A stretch of DNA of 64,000 bases from Bacteroidota bacterium (GTDB lineage: Bacteria > Bacteroidota > Bacteroidia > Bacteroidales > ML635J-15), in assembly GCA_029558535.1 (NCBI GenBank), contig JAKQEK010000071.1, positions 62,001-126,000 on the forward strand. Direction: 5' to 3'. Below the pieces are notes generated by a model, which was given only the letters and a program-made list of their open reading frames with translations, did not search any database and had not been told where the DNA came from. Shown piece by piece: positions 30,611 through 40,274 of this stretch. The number at the start of each line of letters is the position of its first letter. Positions within the stretch are counted from its first letter, which is position 1. A program made the translations under genes and the position numbers.

Positions 30611-31783
30611 ATGAAAAAACTGATTTATATATTAGTATCGTTAATGTTTGTGTCTTGTTCATTGATAGCGCAAATAAATGTCGTACCAGTAACAGATTCC
30701 GAATTGCAAATAAAAGAGAATTCGTTTATTTATTCGTTGCCAAGAGTGACTATTAATATTAATGTAACTGTTGAGACTGAATATTTTTTTCCCGGACCTT
30801 ATCAAAAGTATGCTGATAAATACCTTACTTTGAAAAATACTAAACCGGAAGCTTCTACTACATGTTTAATTAAAAATATTGAAATCACTACAATTACAGA
30901 ACCTGATCCAAATGCGACATATATAGTTTTTTTTAAAAAGAATAAATTTTTACTCAATTATAGTTATTCAAATATTATTAAATCTTTTGGAATATCCGAT
31001 TCTTATGAATTTGGTCAAATAGATAATAAATCACTTACTATTCCTTCTTATTTAAATGATAATGTCCAATTTGCCGATATGTCCGTCAAGAGAAATTTTA
31101 TTAATATTACTGATACAACTTATAAAGTTATTCAAGTTGATTCTATATTTCAAAAGATACCGGTATATAATAAAGTTATCACGAGCAAAGAATTTGAACA
31201 GAAGGCAGAAGAAGCGGCTAATTATCTTATAAAAATAAGGAAACGCAAATTTAAACTTATGACAGGGCAATTTGAAACAGAAACCCCTCCGGCTGATGTT
31301 AAAACAATGATTAATGAATTAGAAAAATTGGAAGAAGAATATCTTGCCTTGTTCATTGGAAAAACTGTAAGAATTGAAAATAAATATAATTTTAAATATA
31401 CTCCTGGAGGTAATGTAAAAGAGGAGAAAATAGTTATGTTTTATCTTTCAGATGAATTTGGTGTTGTTGAAAATGAAATTTCAGATTCAGAGCCAATATA
31501 TTGTTTATTAATAAATCATGGAGTTACTTCAGAGATTACTCGATTTTATAATCGTCAAACTGAATTAACGAAAAAAGATAAAAATAAAGGCTTGTTTTAT
31601 AGAATACCTGGATATGCTTCGATAAAGATAGTTCATGATGATATACAATATGCTGAGCAAATAATTATGGTCCCGCAATGCGGTTATATTAATTATCTTC
31701 CTTCGAAATTGTTTAAAAACAAAACATTGAATATAATATTTGATGAAAATTCAGGTTCTGTTAAGACTATATCAAATGAATGA
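30611..31783 (+). CDS. DUF4831 family exported protein
   Basis: A 390-residue protein typical of DUF4831, a Bacteroidota-specific family. It opens with a signal peptide; both a lipobox-like FVSC (C16) and a signal-peptidase I site after IAQ are possible, so the anchoring is unclear. Family hallmarks are SFIYSLPRVTININV, the YFFPGPYQKYADKYL segment near residues 58-72, and the C-terminal LFYRIPGYASIKI with MVPQCGYINYLPSKL. The stop overlaps the ATG of the Omp85 gene in the form ATGA, so the two are translationally coupled and may act together at the outer membrane. Molecular role unknown. Confidence 0.85.
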   Translation: MKKLIYILVSLMFVSCSLIAQINVVPVTDSELQIKENSFIYSLPRVTININVTVETEYFFPGPYQKYADKYLTLKNTKPEASTTCLIKNIEITTITEPDPNATYIVFFKKNKFLLNYSYSNIIKSFGISDSYEFGQIDNKSLTIPSYLNDNVQFADMSVKRNFINITDTTYKVIQVDSIFQKIPVYNKVITSKEFEQKAEEAANYLIKIRKRKFKLMTGQFETETPPADVKTMINELEKLEEEYLALFIGKTVRIENKYNFKYTPGGNVKEEKIVMFYLSDEFGVVENEISDSEPIYCLLINHGVTSEITRFYNRQTELTKKDKNKGLFYRIPGYASIKIVHDDIQYAEQIIMVPQCGYINYLPSKLFKNKTLNIIFDENSGSVKTISNE

Positions 31784-33462
31784 CAAGATTTATTAAATAT
31801 CTGTTAATCATTCTAAACTTAATAGGTTTAGTCTATTCCTATAAAGCTCAAAGCTTAGAATTTTATGTTAAAGACACAGTCCTTAATGATGTTGCTTTAG
31901 AGTTTCAAAAAAAATATTCAGATACTATTGAGTTAAACAATGTTTTAAAATCTTATTTGTCGTCAGATTTGTTAAAAGGATATGTTCTTGCAGGTTACGA
32001 CAGTATTATATATGAAACGGCGAGAGTAAAAGCATATTACAACAGGGGTAATAAATTTGTGTGGGAAAATCTTTATTTTAATGATGAATTATTTGTAAAA
32101 ACAAAACTGCCTAAAAAGTCAGATGGTTTTAACAGCGTTATATTGACAAGAGAGATGAAAAGGGTAATCAATTACTATGCTGATAATGGTTATCCTTTTG
32201 CGGTTATTAAATTAGATTCGTTATTTTTTAATAAAAATATGGTTACAGCTACAATTGGATTAGAATCAGGTAATAAATATTTAATTGATAGTATAATCAT
32301 TAAAGGGACGCCGAAAATAAAGGGATATTACGTAAGTAAAGCGATTGATATTAAGTCGGGACAAGTGTTTTCTATTTCAGATATTTCAAATATAGACAGA
32401 AAAATTAAAGCTGTGCCATTTTTAGAGCAATCAAGACCTTATCAATTAGCATTTTCCGAAGACAGAACAGATATCTTGCTTTATCTTAAGAATAAAAAAG
32501 CCAGCAATTTTAGTGGATTATTAGGAATAATGCCAAATAATCAAACAACTGGGAAATTATTAATTACCGGCGATATAAACTTATATCTGCTCAATAGTGC
32601 CGGTATCGGTGAGTTATTCTTGTTTAAATGGCAAAAATATGAATCGTACAGTCAAAATTTAAAGACAAAAGTTTCTGTGCCATATTTGTTCAAATCCGAT
32701 TTTGGTACCGCAGTGAGCTTTGATATTGAAAAGAAGGACAGTTCTTATGTTAACACAGATTTTACAGGTTCTATACTTTATGGAAGTAATACCGGAAACG
32801 GAATAAAAATGTATTATCGTAAAATGAGCTCTTATTTGCTTGGTACAGATAGTAATGATAATAATATTTCTGATTTTTCAATTAATTCTTATGGTATTGG
32901 ATATAGATATTTAAGTACTGATAATTTGTTTCATCCAAGAAAGGGTTGGATAGTTGATATCTTTTCCGAATTTGGATCAAAGAATATCTCTGGTAATAGT
33001 AATAATGACGACGATGTATTGTTTCAGACAAGAAATCAGGTTGATGTTGCTTATTTTATTCCAATTGGGAGTTTCATGTCAATAAAAATCAGAAATATTA
33101 CTTCTTCAATTTACAGCAAAATAATACTTGATAATGAATTGTTTCGTATAGGAGGATTGAATACCATAAGAGGATTTGATGAACTTTCAATACCTGTTTC
33201 ATCGTTCTCTGTAAGCAATATAGAATTAAGTTATGTTTTCGAAGAAGAATCTGCATTATTTGCTTTTGTTGATGGAGCTTATTTTGAAAAAAGATTTACA
33301 TCCGTTGATTCATACAATTATGCGATTGGCACAGGTATAGGGCTTGACTTAAATACCGCTGCTGGAACATTCACTATTGTTTATGCTATTGGTAAACAAA
33401 ATGACAATAATTTCAGTTTTAATAATTCAAAAATTCATTTTGGATATAGAAACAATTTTTAG
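31780..33462 (+). CDS. Omp85-superfamily outer membrane protein (POTRA plus beta-barrel)
   Basis: A 560-residue protein with a signal peptide (about 1-24). Residues about 80-235 hold POTRA-like modules (KRVINYYADNGYPFAVIKLDS, YLIDSIIIKGTPKIKGYYV). From about 240 alternating strands build a 16-strand barrel, with DNLFHPRKGWIVDIFSEFG and the L6 motif GLNTIRGFDEL, the (V/I)RG(F/Y) signature of Omp85 proteins. Family members insert or translocate proteins or lipids. This one is shorter than BamA and has fewer POTRA domains, closer to TamA or patatin-associated barrels. It overlaps the upstream DUF4831 gene by four bases. Confidence 0.87.
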   Translation: MTRFIKYLLIILNLIGLVYSYKAQSLEFYVKDTVLNDVALEFQKKYSDTIELNNVLKSYLSSDLLKGYVLAGYDSIIYETARVKAYYNRGNKFVWENLYFNDELFVKTKLPKKSDGFNSVILTREMKRVINYYADNGYPFAVIKLDSLFFNKNMVTATIGLESGNKYLIDSIIIKGTPKIKGYYVSKAIDIKSGQVFSISDISNIDRKIKAVPFLEQSRPYQLAFSEDRTDILLYLKNKKASNFSGLLGIMPNNQTTGKLLITGDINLYLLNSAGIGELFLFKWQKYESYSQNLKTKVSVPYLFKSDFGTAVSFDIEKKDSSYVNTDFTGSILYGSNTGNGIKMYYRKMSSYLLGTDSNDNNISDFSINSYGIGYRYLSTDNLFHPRKGWIVDIFSEFGSKNISGNSNNDDDVLFQTRNQVDVAYFIPIGSFMSIKIRNITSSIYSKIILDNELFRIGGLNTIRGFDELSIPVSSFSVSNIELSYVFEEESALFAFVDGAYFEKRFTSVDSYNYAIGTGIGLDLNTAAGTFTIVYAIGKQNDNNFSFNNSKIHFGYRNNF

Positions 33463-33563
33463 TTATTGTGAATTATTAGGATTATAAATAAAAATTGAAT
33501 AGTCAAATAATTCTTTTTACAAATAATTGTATTAAATCTAGTTTATAATAAACAATTATTCTG

Positions 33564-33571
33564 TATATTTG
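33564..33571 (+). promoter_or_regulatory. Bacteroidota -7 element that decides the histidine kinase start
   Basis: TATATTTG matches TAnnTTTG. It overlaps the first in-frame TTG (33569), which therefore could not be in the transcript; the next in-frame TTG at 33596 fits. Confidence 0.5.
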
Positions 33572-33595
33572 TATTGTTATTTTAAACCAAATATA

Positions 33596-34639
33596 TTGAA
33601 TAACATACCAAATACAGATTTTTTGCTATCACCGAAATACAGGCTTTTTCGTCATGTTTTATTTTGGATTGTATATTTGTTTTATGCTGTTTTTGTATTT
33701 CATTTTAGTTTAGGGCTAGATTTTGAAATTGGGTTAAAGTTTGTTTATGTCTTTATAATTGATTTTATTACTGTTTATTTTTGCTTACATCTATTAGTAA
33801 CACGATTTGTTGTAAAGAAGTTAAGGCTTAAGATGTTTTATGGACTTTTTGTTTTGGCCTTGGTCATAAATTTTTTAATAAATTTTGTTTTTTTAAATTT
33901 TTTATTTTGCATATCCGAAACTTGTGATTGGCATGACTACCTTCATAAACAAACTTATAGTTTTGTTTTGTCTTTTGTTTTTATTTCTATAGCAATAGGA
34001 TTGAAAATATTTAAACTAAATCTTGAGAACACTTCTAAAATAATAGATTTACAAAAACAAAAAGTAAGTAGTGAACTTAATTTTTTAAAGAATCAGATGA
34101 ATCCTCACTTTTTGTTTAATACATTAAATAATATATATATCCAAACTCGTATTCAACCGGCAAAAGCAGCAGACATGGTATTAAAACTTTCCGATTTATT
34201 GCGATACCAATTATATGAATGTTCAGAAGATAAAGTGTTGTTAAAATCGGAAGTTGACTATTTAAATAATTACATTGAATTACAAAAGATACGCATTGCG
34301 AATGCAGAAATAAAAATAGATGTAAGTGGAACATATAAAGGCTTGATGATATACCCGTTTATGTTTATTTCATTTCTGGAAAATTCATTTAAACACGGTA
34401 TAAGTTCACAATCTGTTGAAAATTTTATTCATATTAATATTAGGATTGTAGAAAAATTTGTTATCTTTGCAGTAAAAAATTCAAAGATTGATACAAAACC
34501 TCAAGATTCTCAATCAGGAGGAATAGGGCTGGAAAATATTAAAAAAAGATTGGAGTTATTGTATCCTGAAAAGTATGAATTAACAATTGAAGATAAAGAG
34601 AAATATTTTAATGTTGAACTAAAAATAAATCTGGAATGA
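33596..34639 (+). CDS. LytS/YehU-type sensor histidine kinase
   Basis: A membrane sensor kinase of the His_kinase (LytS/YehU) family. Four membrane helices fill about residues 25-150 with short loops, so the signal is probably sensed in or at the membrane. The phospho-acceptor motif is KNQMNPHFLFNTLNN, and the ATPase has PFMFISFLENSFKHG (N box) and GGIGLENIKKRL (G box). The frame is open from 33569 with no ATG; I take TTG at 33596 (347 residues) because a -7 promoter covers 33564-33571, but TTG at 33569 remains possible. The last codons overlap the ATG of the LytTR regulator, a classic coupled pair. Confidence 0.88.
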   Translation: MNNIPNTDFLLSPKYRLFRHVLFWIVYLFYAVFVFHFSLGLDFEIGLKFVYVFIIDFITVYFCLHLLVTRFVVKKLRLKMFYGLFVLALVINFLINFVFLNFLFCISETCDWHDYLHKQTYSFVLSFVFISIAIGLKIFKLNLENTSKIIDLQKQKVSSELNFLKNQMNPHFLFNTLNNIYIQTRIQPAKAADMVLKLSDLLRYQLYECSEDKVLLKSEVDYLNNYIELQKIRIANAEIKIDVSGTYKGLMIYPFMFISFLENSFKHGISSQSVENFIHINIRIVEKFVIFAVKNSKIDTKPQDSQSGGIGLENIKKRLELLYPEKYELTIEDKEKYFNVELKINLE

Positions 34640-35349
34640 TGAAATGTATTATAGTTGATGACGAACCTTTGGCACGCGAAGGGATGAAAATGAACATCGG
34701 CGAATTGTCAAATCTGACTTTGGTAGGTGAATTCGAAAACGCAGCCGCTGCAAATGAATTCTTACAAAATAATGATGTTGACATTATGTTTCTTGATATA
34801 GAAATGCCTGGAGTATCAGGTCTTGAATTTCTTAGAAGCCTTAGCAATGCTCCGATGGTAATTTTAACAACTGCTTATCCTCAATATGCTGTTGAAGCCT
34901 ATGAACTTGATGTAGTTGATTATTTGGTAAAACCCGTAAAATTGGATCGTTTTATCAAAGCTGTAGCAAAAGCTGAAGAATTTATAAATTTATCTAAAAA
35001 TACGGCAATTTTTGAAGCTATTGAAGATGATTTCATCTTTATCAAATCGGAAAGAAAATATGTGAAAATAAGATTTGATGAATTATTATTTATCGAAGGT
35101 CTTAAAGATTATGTTATCGTTCATGCTACTCATGGAAAATATATGACTGCTATGAATGTTAAAACTATTCATAACAAGCTTCCGGAAGATGTATTCTTTA
35201 GAGTAAGTAAATCCTTTATTATTAACGTAAATCATATTGATGATATTGATGGTAATTATGTTAATATTAAAGAGAATAAGGTACCTATCGGACGTTCATA
35301 TCGTGATGTTTTTCTAGAGTTCATAAATAGACGTTTATTAAGAAGATAA
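34636..35349 (+). CDS. LytTR-family response regulator
   Basis: A 237-residue regulator. The receiver domain has IVDDEPLAREG with the acidic pair, phospho-acceptor D54 in MFLDIEMPG and the conserved Lys in YLVKPVKLDRF. A LytTR DNA-binding domain fills about 135-237 (FIKSERKYVKIRFDELLFIEGL, FFRVSKSFIINVNHI, VPIGRSYRDVFLEFI). LytTR proteins bind paired direct repeats upstream of targets; no such operator was identified in the window. The ATG lies inside the last codons of the kinase gene, so the two form one two-component system, and a terminator follows at once. Confidence 0.95.
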   Translation: MMKCIIVDDEPLAREGMKMNIGELSNLTLVGEFENAAAANEFLQNNDVDIMFLDIEMPGVSGLEFLRSLSNAPMVILTTAYPQYAVEAYELDVVDYLVKPVKLDRFIKAVAKAEEFINLSKNTAIFEAIEDDFIFIKSERKYVKIRFDELLFIEGLKDYVIVHATHGKYMTAMNVKTIHNKLPEDVFFRVSKSFIINVNHIDDIDGNYVNIKENKVPIGRSYRDVFLEFINRRLLRR

Positions 35350-35356
35350 TATGTCT

Positions 35357-35386
35357 AAAAAGCAGCAGTTATATGCTGCTTTTTTT
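35357..35386 (+). terminator. Rho-independent terminator after the LytTR regulator
   Basis: AAAAAGCAGCA pairs with TGCTGCTTTTT across a 6-base loop, followed by further T. Confidence 0.9.
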
Positions 35387-35409
35387 ATTAACAAAATGTA
35401 AAATCAATT

Positions 35410-35757
35410 TTGGCTGATGTTAATATAAATATTCAGGGTTTAATGTATCGCACTGCTGGTGATAAAGAACTTATTACTGAACTTTGCAGACTTTTAAGAA
35501 ACGAGATTCCAAATTATGAATTAGAATTACAATTGGCTCTTAATAATGATGATTATATCAAAATTGCAACCATATGTCACAGGATGAAAAGTTCAGTTGC
35601 TGTATTAGGTTTTGACAAATTATCTGCAGAAATACTTGTTATAGAAGAAAAAGCAATAAAAAAATCACCTGATTTTGAGTTTAGTAATAAAATAAATTGT
35701 ATTTTTATATCCTTAAATAAACATTTAATTGAATTAGAGAATTTTTTAAAAAAATAG
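35410..35757 (+). CDS. HPt domain protein (histidine phosphotransfer)
   Basis: A 115-residue single-domain phosphotransfer protein. The phospho-acceptor is His58 in CHRMKSSVAVLGF, the Hpt signature, within a predicted four-helix bundle. No ATG precedes the domain in frame, so TTG at 35410 is the likeliest start; ATG at 35443 would cut into the first helix. It lies 60 bases after the LytTR regulator but beyond its terminator, and its stop is 3 bases before the SPFH gene. HPt proteins relay phosphate from hybrid kinases to regulators; the only hybrid kinase in the window is at 51372-53609. That link is inference. Confidence 0.85.
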   Translation: MADVNINIQGLMYRTAGDKELITELCRLLRNEIPNYELELQLALNNDDYIKIATICHRMKSSVAVLGFDKLSAEILVIEEKAIKKSPDFEFSNKINCIFISLNKHLIELENFLKK

Positions 35758-35760
35758 ACT

Positions 35761-36885
35761 ATGGGATTATTAAACAAACTAAAGAATGAATTTATTGATA
35801 TCGTTGAATGGTTAGACCCAACCAATGATACAATAGTACATCGTTTTGAAAGATATCAGAACGAGATAAAAATGGGAGCAAAGTTAACTGTGAGAGAATC
35901 GCAGGTTGCCGTATTTATTAACGAAGGACAGATTGCCGATGTTTTTCAGCCTGGCATGTACACACTGCAAACACAGAACATGCCTATTCTTTCTACTCTT
36001 AAAGGTTGGGTTCATGGATTCAATTCTCCTTTTAAAGCAGAAGTTTACTTTGTTAATACAAAGAAGTTTTTAGACAACAAATGGGGAACTCCAAATCCGG
36101 TAATGCTTCGTGACCCTGAGTTCGGTCCAATTCGTATCAGAGCTTTTGGTGTATATGAATTTAGAGTGTCTGATGCTGCGACATTTATTCGTGATGTAGT
36201 GGGAACTGATGGAGATTTTACTACTGAGCAGGTAACAAATCAATTGAGAAACATTATTGTAACCAGGTTTACTGATGCAATTGGTGAAGCAAAAATCCCG
36301 GTTTTGGATATGGCTTCAAATTATAACGAGTTTTCAGAAAAAGTTGCAGGGGTAATAATAGATGAATATAAGCAGTATGGTTTAAATATGACCAAGTTCC
36401 TTGTATCAAATATTAGTTTACCACCTAATGTAGAAGAAGCACTCGATAAACGTTCGAGTATGGGTATTATTGGCGACATGGGTAAATTTACTCAATATCA
36501 AACTGCAGAAGCTATTGGCGATATGGCTAACAATCCTAGTGAAGGCGGTGGTATGATGGCTGGAGGAATGGGAATGGGAATGGGATTCGCTATGGCAGGT
36601 CAAATGGCAAATAATATGAATCCTAATCAACAGCAACAGCAAGGTCCACCACCAATGCCTCAGGCAGTAGTTTTCTTTGCTGTTGTTAATGGACAGCAGG
36701 CAGGACCATTTGATGTAAATGTTTTAAGGCAGATGGTTGCAGCAGGTTCTTTAACAAAAGAAACAATGGTTTGGAAACAGGGTATGCCTAATTGGATGGC
36801 TGCAGGTCAGGTTCAGGAATTGTTTAACATTTTTGGTGCTACTCCACCTCCTGTTCCACCACCACCACCTGTTCCGGGAACATAA
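35761..36885 (+). CDS. SPFH-domain protein with C-terminal GYF_2 domain
   Basis: A 374-residue protein of the bacterial YdjI-like SPFH family. Residues about 30-245 are the SPFH (band 7) region (ESQVAVFINEGQIADVFQPGMYTL, YEFRVSDAATFIRDVVG, LVSNISLPPNVEEALDKRSSMG). A Gly/Met-rich stretch (GGGMMAGGMGMGMGF) and a poly-Gln patch lead to a GYF_2 (DUF4339) module at about 302-355 with GPFDVNVLRQM and MVWKQGMPNWMAA. A Pro-rich tail ends it. SPFH proteins form membrane-bound oligomers; this type lacks a clear membrane helix. It follows the HPt gene by 3 bases and has its own terminator. Confidence 0.9.
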   Translation: MGLLNKLKNEFIDIVEWLDPTNDTIVHRFERYQNEIKMGAKLTVRESQVAVFINEGQIADVFQPGMYTLQTQNMPILSTLKGWVHGFNSPFKAEVYFVNTKKFLDNKWGTPNPVMLRDPEFGPIRIRAFGVYEFRVSDAATFIRDVVGTDGDFTTEQVTNQLRNIIVTRFTDAIGEAKIPVLDMASNYNEFSEKVAGVIIDEYKQYGLNMTKFLVSNISLPPNVEEALDKRSSMGIIGDMGKFTQYQTAEAIGDMANNPSEGGGMMAGGMGMGMGFAMAGQMANNMNPNQQQQQGPPPMPQAVVFFAVVNGQQAGPFDVNVLRQMVAAGSLTKETMVWKQGMPNWMAAGQVQELFNIFGATPPPVPPPPPVPGT

Positions 36886-36900
36886 AATATAAATGAATTA

Positions 36901-36932
36901 AAAAACGGCATAATAAAAATGTCGTTTTTTTT
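36901..36932 (+). terminator. Rho-independent terminator after the SPFH gene
   Basis: AAAAACGGCAT and ATGTCGTTTTT pair with one G-T, then more T. It insulates the nqr operon from the upstream gene. Confidence 0.8.
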
Positions 36933-36989
36933 ATTTATTGAAAAGTACCTAATAATGTTTTTTTTATTTTCTATTTCACTTCAAAATAT

Positions 36990-36997
36990 TACTTTTG
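36990..36997 (+). promoter_or_regulatory. Bacteroidota -7 element of the nqr operon
   Basis: TACTTTTG matches TAnnTTTG, 29 bases before the nqrA ATG; the only promoter-like signal between the SPFH terminator and nqrA. Confidence 0.55.
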
Positions 36998-37026
36998 AAT
37001 CGTAGTTTTTTATATTACTATATTTA

Positions 37027-38376
37027 ATGGCTGAAGAATATAAAATAAAACAAGGTCTTAATGTGAAAATTTCCGGGAAAGCAGAAATTTTAATGGGTGA
37101 TGATATTGTTGTTAACTATTACAGTATGCGTCCAATAGATTTTGTAGGTTTAATCCCAAAACTTTTAAAGAAAGAAGGAGAAGCTGTAAAAAGAGGGGAG
37201 CCGGTTTATTGCGATAAATATAATACTGAGATAAAATTTACTTCTCCTGTAAGTGGACAAATAACGAATATTTTAAGGGGTGAAAAACGAAAACTGTTAG
37301 AGATTATAATCCAATCAGACAATGAAGATAATGCAATAAATTTTGAAGATATAATATCTGTAAATAGTCCTGAAAGTCTGAAGTCATTGTTAACTATTTC
37401 AGGTGTTTGGCCTTTTATTAAACAAAGACCTTATGGAATTATTGCAAATCCGAATGATATTTCAAGGGACATTTTTATTTCATTCTTTGATTCTGCTCCA
37501 TTGTCCTGTGATTTTGAATTTGTCTTAAAAGATAAAACTGTTGAAATAAATGCTGCACTCAAAGCATTAAAAACTTTAACAAAAGGTAAAGTTTATCTAA
37601 ATTTTAAGAAAAATTCAAAATTGGCTGATGTAATAGACAATGTAAATGATTATGTTGTCAGCTTTTTTGATGGGCCTCATCCATCTGGACTTGCAGGTAC
37701 ACATATAAATAAAATCAAACCGATAAATAAGAATGAAATTGTATGGACAGTTAATGCAACTGATTTGCCGATAATTGGCAATCTTTTATTAAATGCGGAA
37801 TATAACACTGAAAGACTTATAGCGATTGCTGGACCAGAGGTAAAACATCCATGTTATTATAATCTAAAATCAGGAGCTGATATTTCCGAATTCCTCAAAA
37901 CAGGTGTTAACGGTGATAATTATCGTGTTATTTCAGGTAATGTGTTGACCGGAACAAATATATCAGCAAATCCCTGTCTTGGGTTTTATGATAATTTAAT
38001 TAGTATTATTCCCGAAGGGAACAAATATGAAATGTTTGGCTGGATGCAACCGGGTTTTAAGAAATTTAGCATTAACAGGGCTTTTGCATCAAAAATAATT
38101 CATCCAAAGAGTTTTGAGATTAATACAAATTATCATGGCGGGAACAGAGCTTACGTTGTTACCGGAGAATATGAGAAAGTATGTCCTTTAGATATTTTAC
38201 CTCAACTTTTAATTAAGGCTATAATGGCAGGAGATATTGAAAAAATGGAAAATCTTGGGATTTATGAAGTTATTGAAGAAGATTTTGCTTTGTGTGAGTT
38301 TGTTTGCACATCAAAAACTGATGTTCAGACTATATTACGCGAAGGACTTGATATCATTAGAAAAGAGATGTCTTAA
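37027..38376 (+). CDS. nqrA: Na+-translocating NADH:quinone reductase subunit A
   Basis: Peripheral cytoplasmic subunit of the sodium pump Na+-NQR; in known complexes it contributes to quinone binding. The 449 residues match the family. The N-terminal biotinyl-lipoyl-like region contains GEAVKRGEPVYCDK and SPVSGQI; RPYGIIANP and FFDGPHPSGLAGTHI are characteristic NqrA blocks, as is the C-terminal VCPLDILPQLLIKAIMAGD. It is the first of six tightly packed nqr genes and starts 29 bases after a -7 promoter element. Confidence 0.96.
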   Translation: MAEEYKIKQGLNVKISGKAEILMGDDIVVNYYSMRPIDFVGLIPKLLKKEGEAVKRGEPVYCDKYNTEIKFTSPVSGQITNILRGEKRKLLEIIIQSDNEDNAINFEDIISVNSPESLKSLLTISGVWPFIKQRPYGIIANPNDISRDIFISFFDSAPLSCDFEFVLKDKTVEINAALKALKTLTKGKVYLNFKKNSKLADVIDNVNDYVVSFFDGPHPSGLAGTHINKIKPINKNEIVWTVNATDLPIIGNLLLNAEYNTERLIAIAGPEVKHPCYYNLKSGADISEFLKTGVNGDNYRVISGNVLTGTNISANPCLGFYDNLISIIPEGNKYEMFGWMQPGFKKFSINRAFASKIIHPKSFEINTNYHGGNRAYVVTGEYEKVCPLDILPQLLIKAIMAGDIEKMENLGIYEVIEEDFALCEFVCTSKTDVQTILREGLDIIRKEMS

Positions 38377-38387
38377 AATATTTTAAA

Positions 38388-39563
38388 ATGAAGTTTTTAA
38401 GAAAACAAATAGATAAAATAAAACCAAATTTTGAAAAAGGAGGGAAGCTCTATTTTTTACATTCTACTTTTGATGCATTTGAGACATTTTTATTTGTTCC
38501 AAATAAAGTAACAAAAAAAGGAGCACATATTCGTGATGCAATGGATATGAAACGGCTCATGATAATTGTAGTTTTAGCTCTTGTTCCATCAGTACTTTTT
38601 GGTATTTATAATACTGGATTACAGCATTTTATAGCTACGGGACAAATTCGTGAGTTTTGGCCAATGATATGGTATGGTGCACAAAAAGTTGTTCCTTTAA
38701 TTGTTGTTACATATGTTGTAGGATTAGGAATCGAATTTGGTTTTGCTCAAATACGCAAACACGAGGTAAACGAGGGATTTCTTGTAACCGGAATGCTTAT
38801 ACCTTTAATTGTTCCTGCTGATATTCCATTATGGATGTTGGCTTTAGCAACTGCATTTTCTGTCATTATCGGTAAAGAGGTTTTTGGTGGAACAGGAATG
38901 AATATTTTAAATCCTGCACTTACGGCACGGGCATTTTTGTTTTTTGCATATCCATCATGGATGTCGGGCGATAAAGTATGGATAAGCGGAATGATGAAAG
39001 GCGATAATGTTATTGACGGTTTTTCAGGAGCTACTTTGTTGGATCAAGCATCTGAAGGTGCAAAAGTTTTTGTTAACGGGTTGGGTGAGAAGATTACACA
39101 TTGGGATATGTTTTTAGGTACAATTCCCGGTTCTGTTGGAGAGACATCTGTATTGGCTATTCTTTTTGGAGCAGTTTTACTGCTTTTTACAGGTGTTGGC
39201 AGTTGGAGGATAATGTTGTCAACATTGCTGGGAGGAATTACAATGGGATTATTATTTAATATTTTTGCTGTTAATCCGGCAATGGAAGTGCCCTGGTTCG
39301 AACATCTACTTATGGGTGGTTTTGCTTTCGGTTTGGTGTTTATGGCAACCGATCCGGTAACAGCAGCTCAAACTAACAAAGGAAAGTACATTTATGGTTT
39401 TTTGATAGGTTTATTAGCAATATTAATCAGAGTTCTAAATCCTGCATATCCCGAAGGTATGATGCTTGCAATTTTGTTTATGAATGTTTTTGCACCTTTG
39501 ATTGACTATATGGTAGTACAGTCAAATATTAAAAGACGTTTGAAGAGAGTTATGACTAAATAG
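38388..39563 (+). CDS. nqrB: Na+-translocating NADH:quinone reductase subunit B
   Basis: Integral membrane subunit (391 residues, about 10 helices) that carries a covalently bound FMN and takes part in sodium transport. The FMN attachment motif is DGFSGATLL (about 209-217), with Thr as the acceptor, matching the Dxx(S/T)GAT signature recognised by ApbE. Other NqrB blocks are HIRDAMDMKRLM, EVFGGTGMNILNPALTARAFLFFAYP and MATDPVTAAQTNKGK. It begins 11 bases after nqrA. Confidence 0.96.
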   Translation: MKFLRKQIDKIKPNFEKGGKLYFLHSTFDAFETFLFVPNKVTKKGAHIRDAMDMKRLMIIVVLALVPSVLFGIYNTGLQHFIATGQIREFWPMIWYGAQKVVPLIVVTYVVGLGIEFGFAQIRKHEVNEGFLVTGMLIPLIVPADIPLWMLALATAFSVIIGKEVFGGTGMNILNPALTARAFLFFAYPSWMSGDKVWISGMMKGDNVIDGFSGATLLDQASEGAKVFVNGLGEKITHWDMFLGTIPGSVGETSVLAILFGAVLLLFTGVGSWRIMLSTLLGGITMGLLFNIFAVNPAMEVPWFEHLLMGGFAFGLVFMATDPVTAAQTNKGKYIYGFLIGLLAILIRVLNPAYPEGMMLAILFMNVFAPLIDYMVVQSNIKRRLKRVMTK

Positions 39564-39565
39564 TT

Positions 39566-40270
39566 ATGAAAATGAATAGAAACAGTAATACATATACTAT
39601 ATTGTTTTCAATTATCATGGTTATTATTGTTGCAACAATTTTAACTATTGTAGCTATTTCATTACAACCTGCACAAAAGAGAAATATTAAAATTGAAAAG
39701 AAAAAAAATATTCTTTCCGCATTAAATATCCAATCCAATGCTCAAAATGCTACTGAATTATATGATAAGTATGTTATTGAAAGTTTTGCAGTTAATTTAA
39801 ATGGCGATAAGGTTGTTAATATTGATGCATTTAACATTGATTTGAAAAAAGAATTAAAAAAGGACGAAGAAAATCAGTTGTGGCCGGTTTATGTTTGTGC
39901 AACCGAAGATGGTACAAAATATCTTTTTGCTTTATATGGCAAAGGTTTGTGGGGACCTATTTGGGGATATATAGCACTAAATGATGACTTGAACAGTGTT
40001 TACGGAGTATATTTCGATCATAAATCTGAAACTCCCGGGTTGGGAGCAGAGATTTCGACTCAGGATTTCCAAAATCAGTTTAAGAATAAAACATTATTTA
40101 ATGAAAATAATATGTTTATTTCGATTGATGTTGTAAAGTCAGGAGCAGGTAATAATCCATTTGCAGTTGATGCTGTTTCAGGAGGAACAATTACATCAAA
40201 TGGGTTGAGAGATATGATTAAAATTTGTATGACAGCATATCTGGGCTATATTGAGAAAAATAAAAAATAA
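39566..40270 (+). CDS. nqrC: Na+-translocating NADH:quinone reductase subunit C
   Basis: A 234-residue subunit with one N-terminal membrane helix (about 12-32) and a periplasmic FMN-binding domain. The covalent FMN site is [12 protein letters not shown] near residue 200-211, with the consensus Ala replaced by Gly (SGGT for SGAT); the acceptor Thr is kept. [13 protein letters not shown] and [12 protein letters not shown] are typical of the family. It starts 2 bases after nqrB, so translation is likely coupled. Confidence 0.95.
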   Translation: MKMNRNSNTYTILFSIIMVIIVATILTIVAISLQPAQKRNIKIEKKKNILSALNIQSNAQNATELYDKYVIESFAVNLNGDKVVNIDAFNIDLKKELKKDEENQLWPVYVCATEDGTKYLFALYGKGLWGPIWGYIALNDDLNSVYGVYFDHKSETPGLGAEISTQDFQNQFKNKTLFNENNMFISIDVVKSGAGNNPFAVDAVSGGTITSNGLRDMIKICMTAYLGYIEKNKK

Positions 40271-40274
40271 GATT

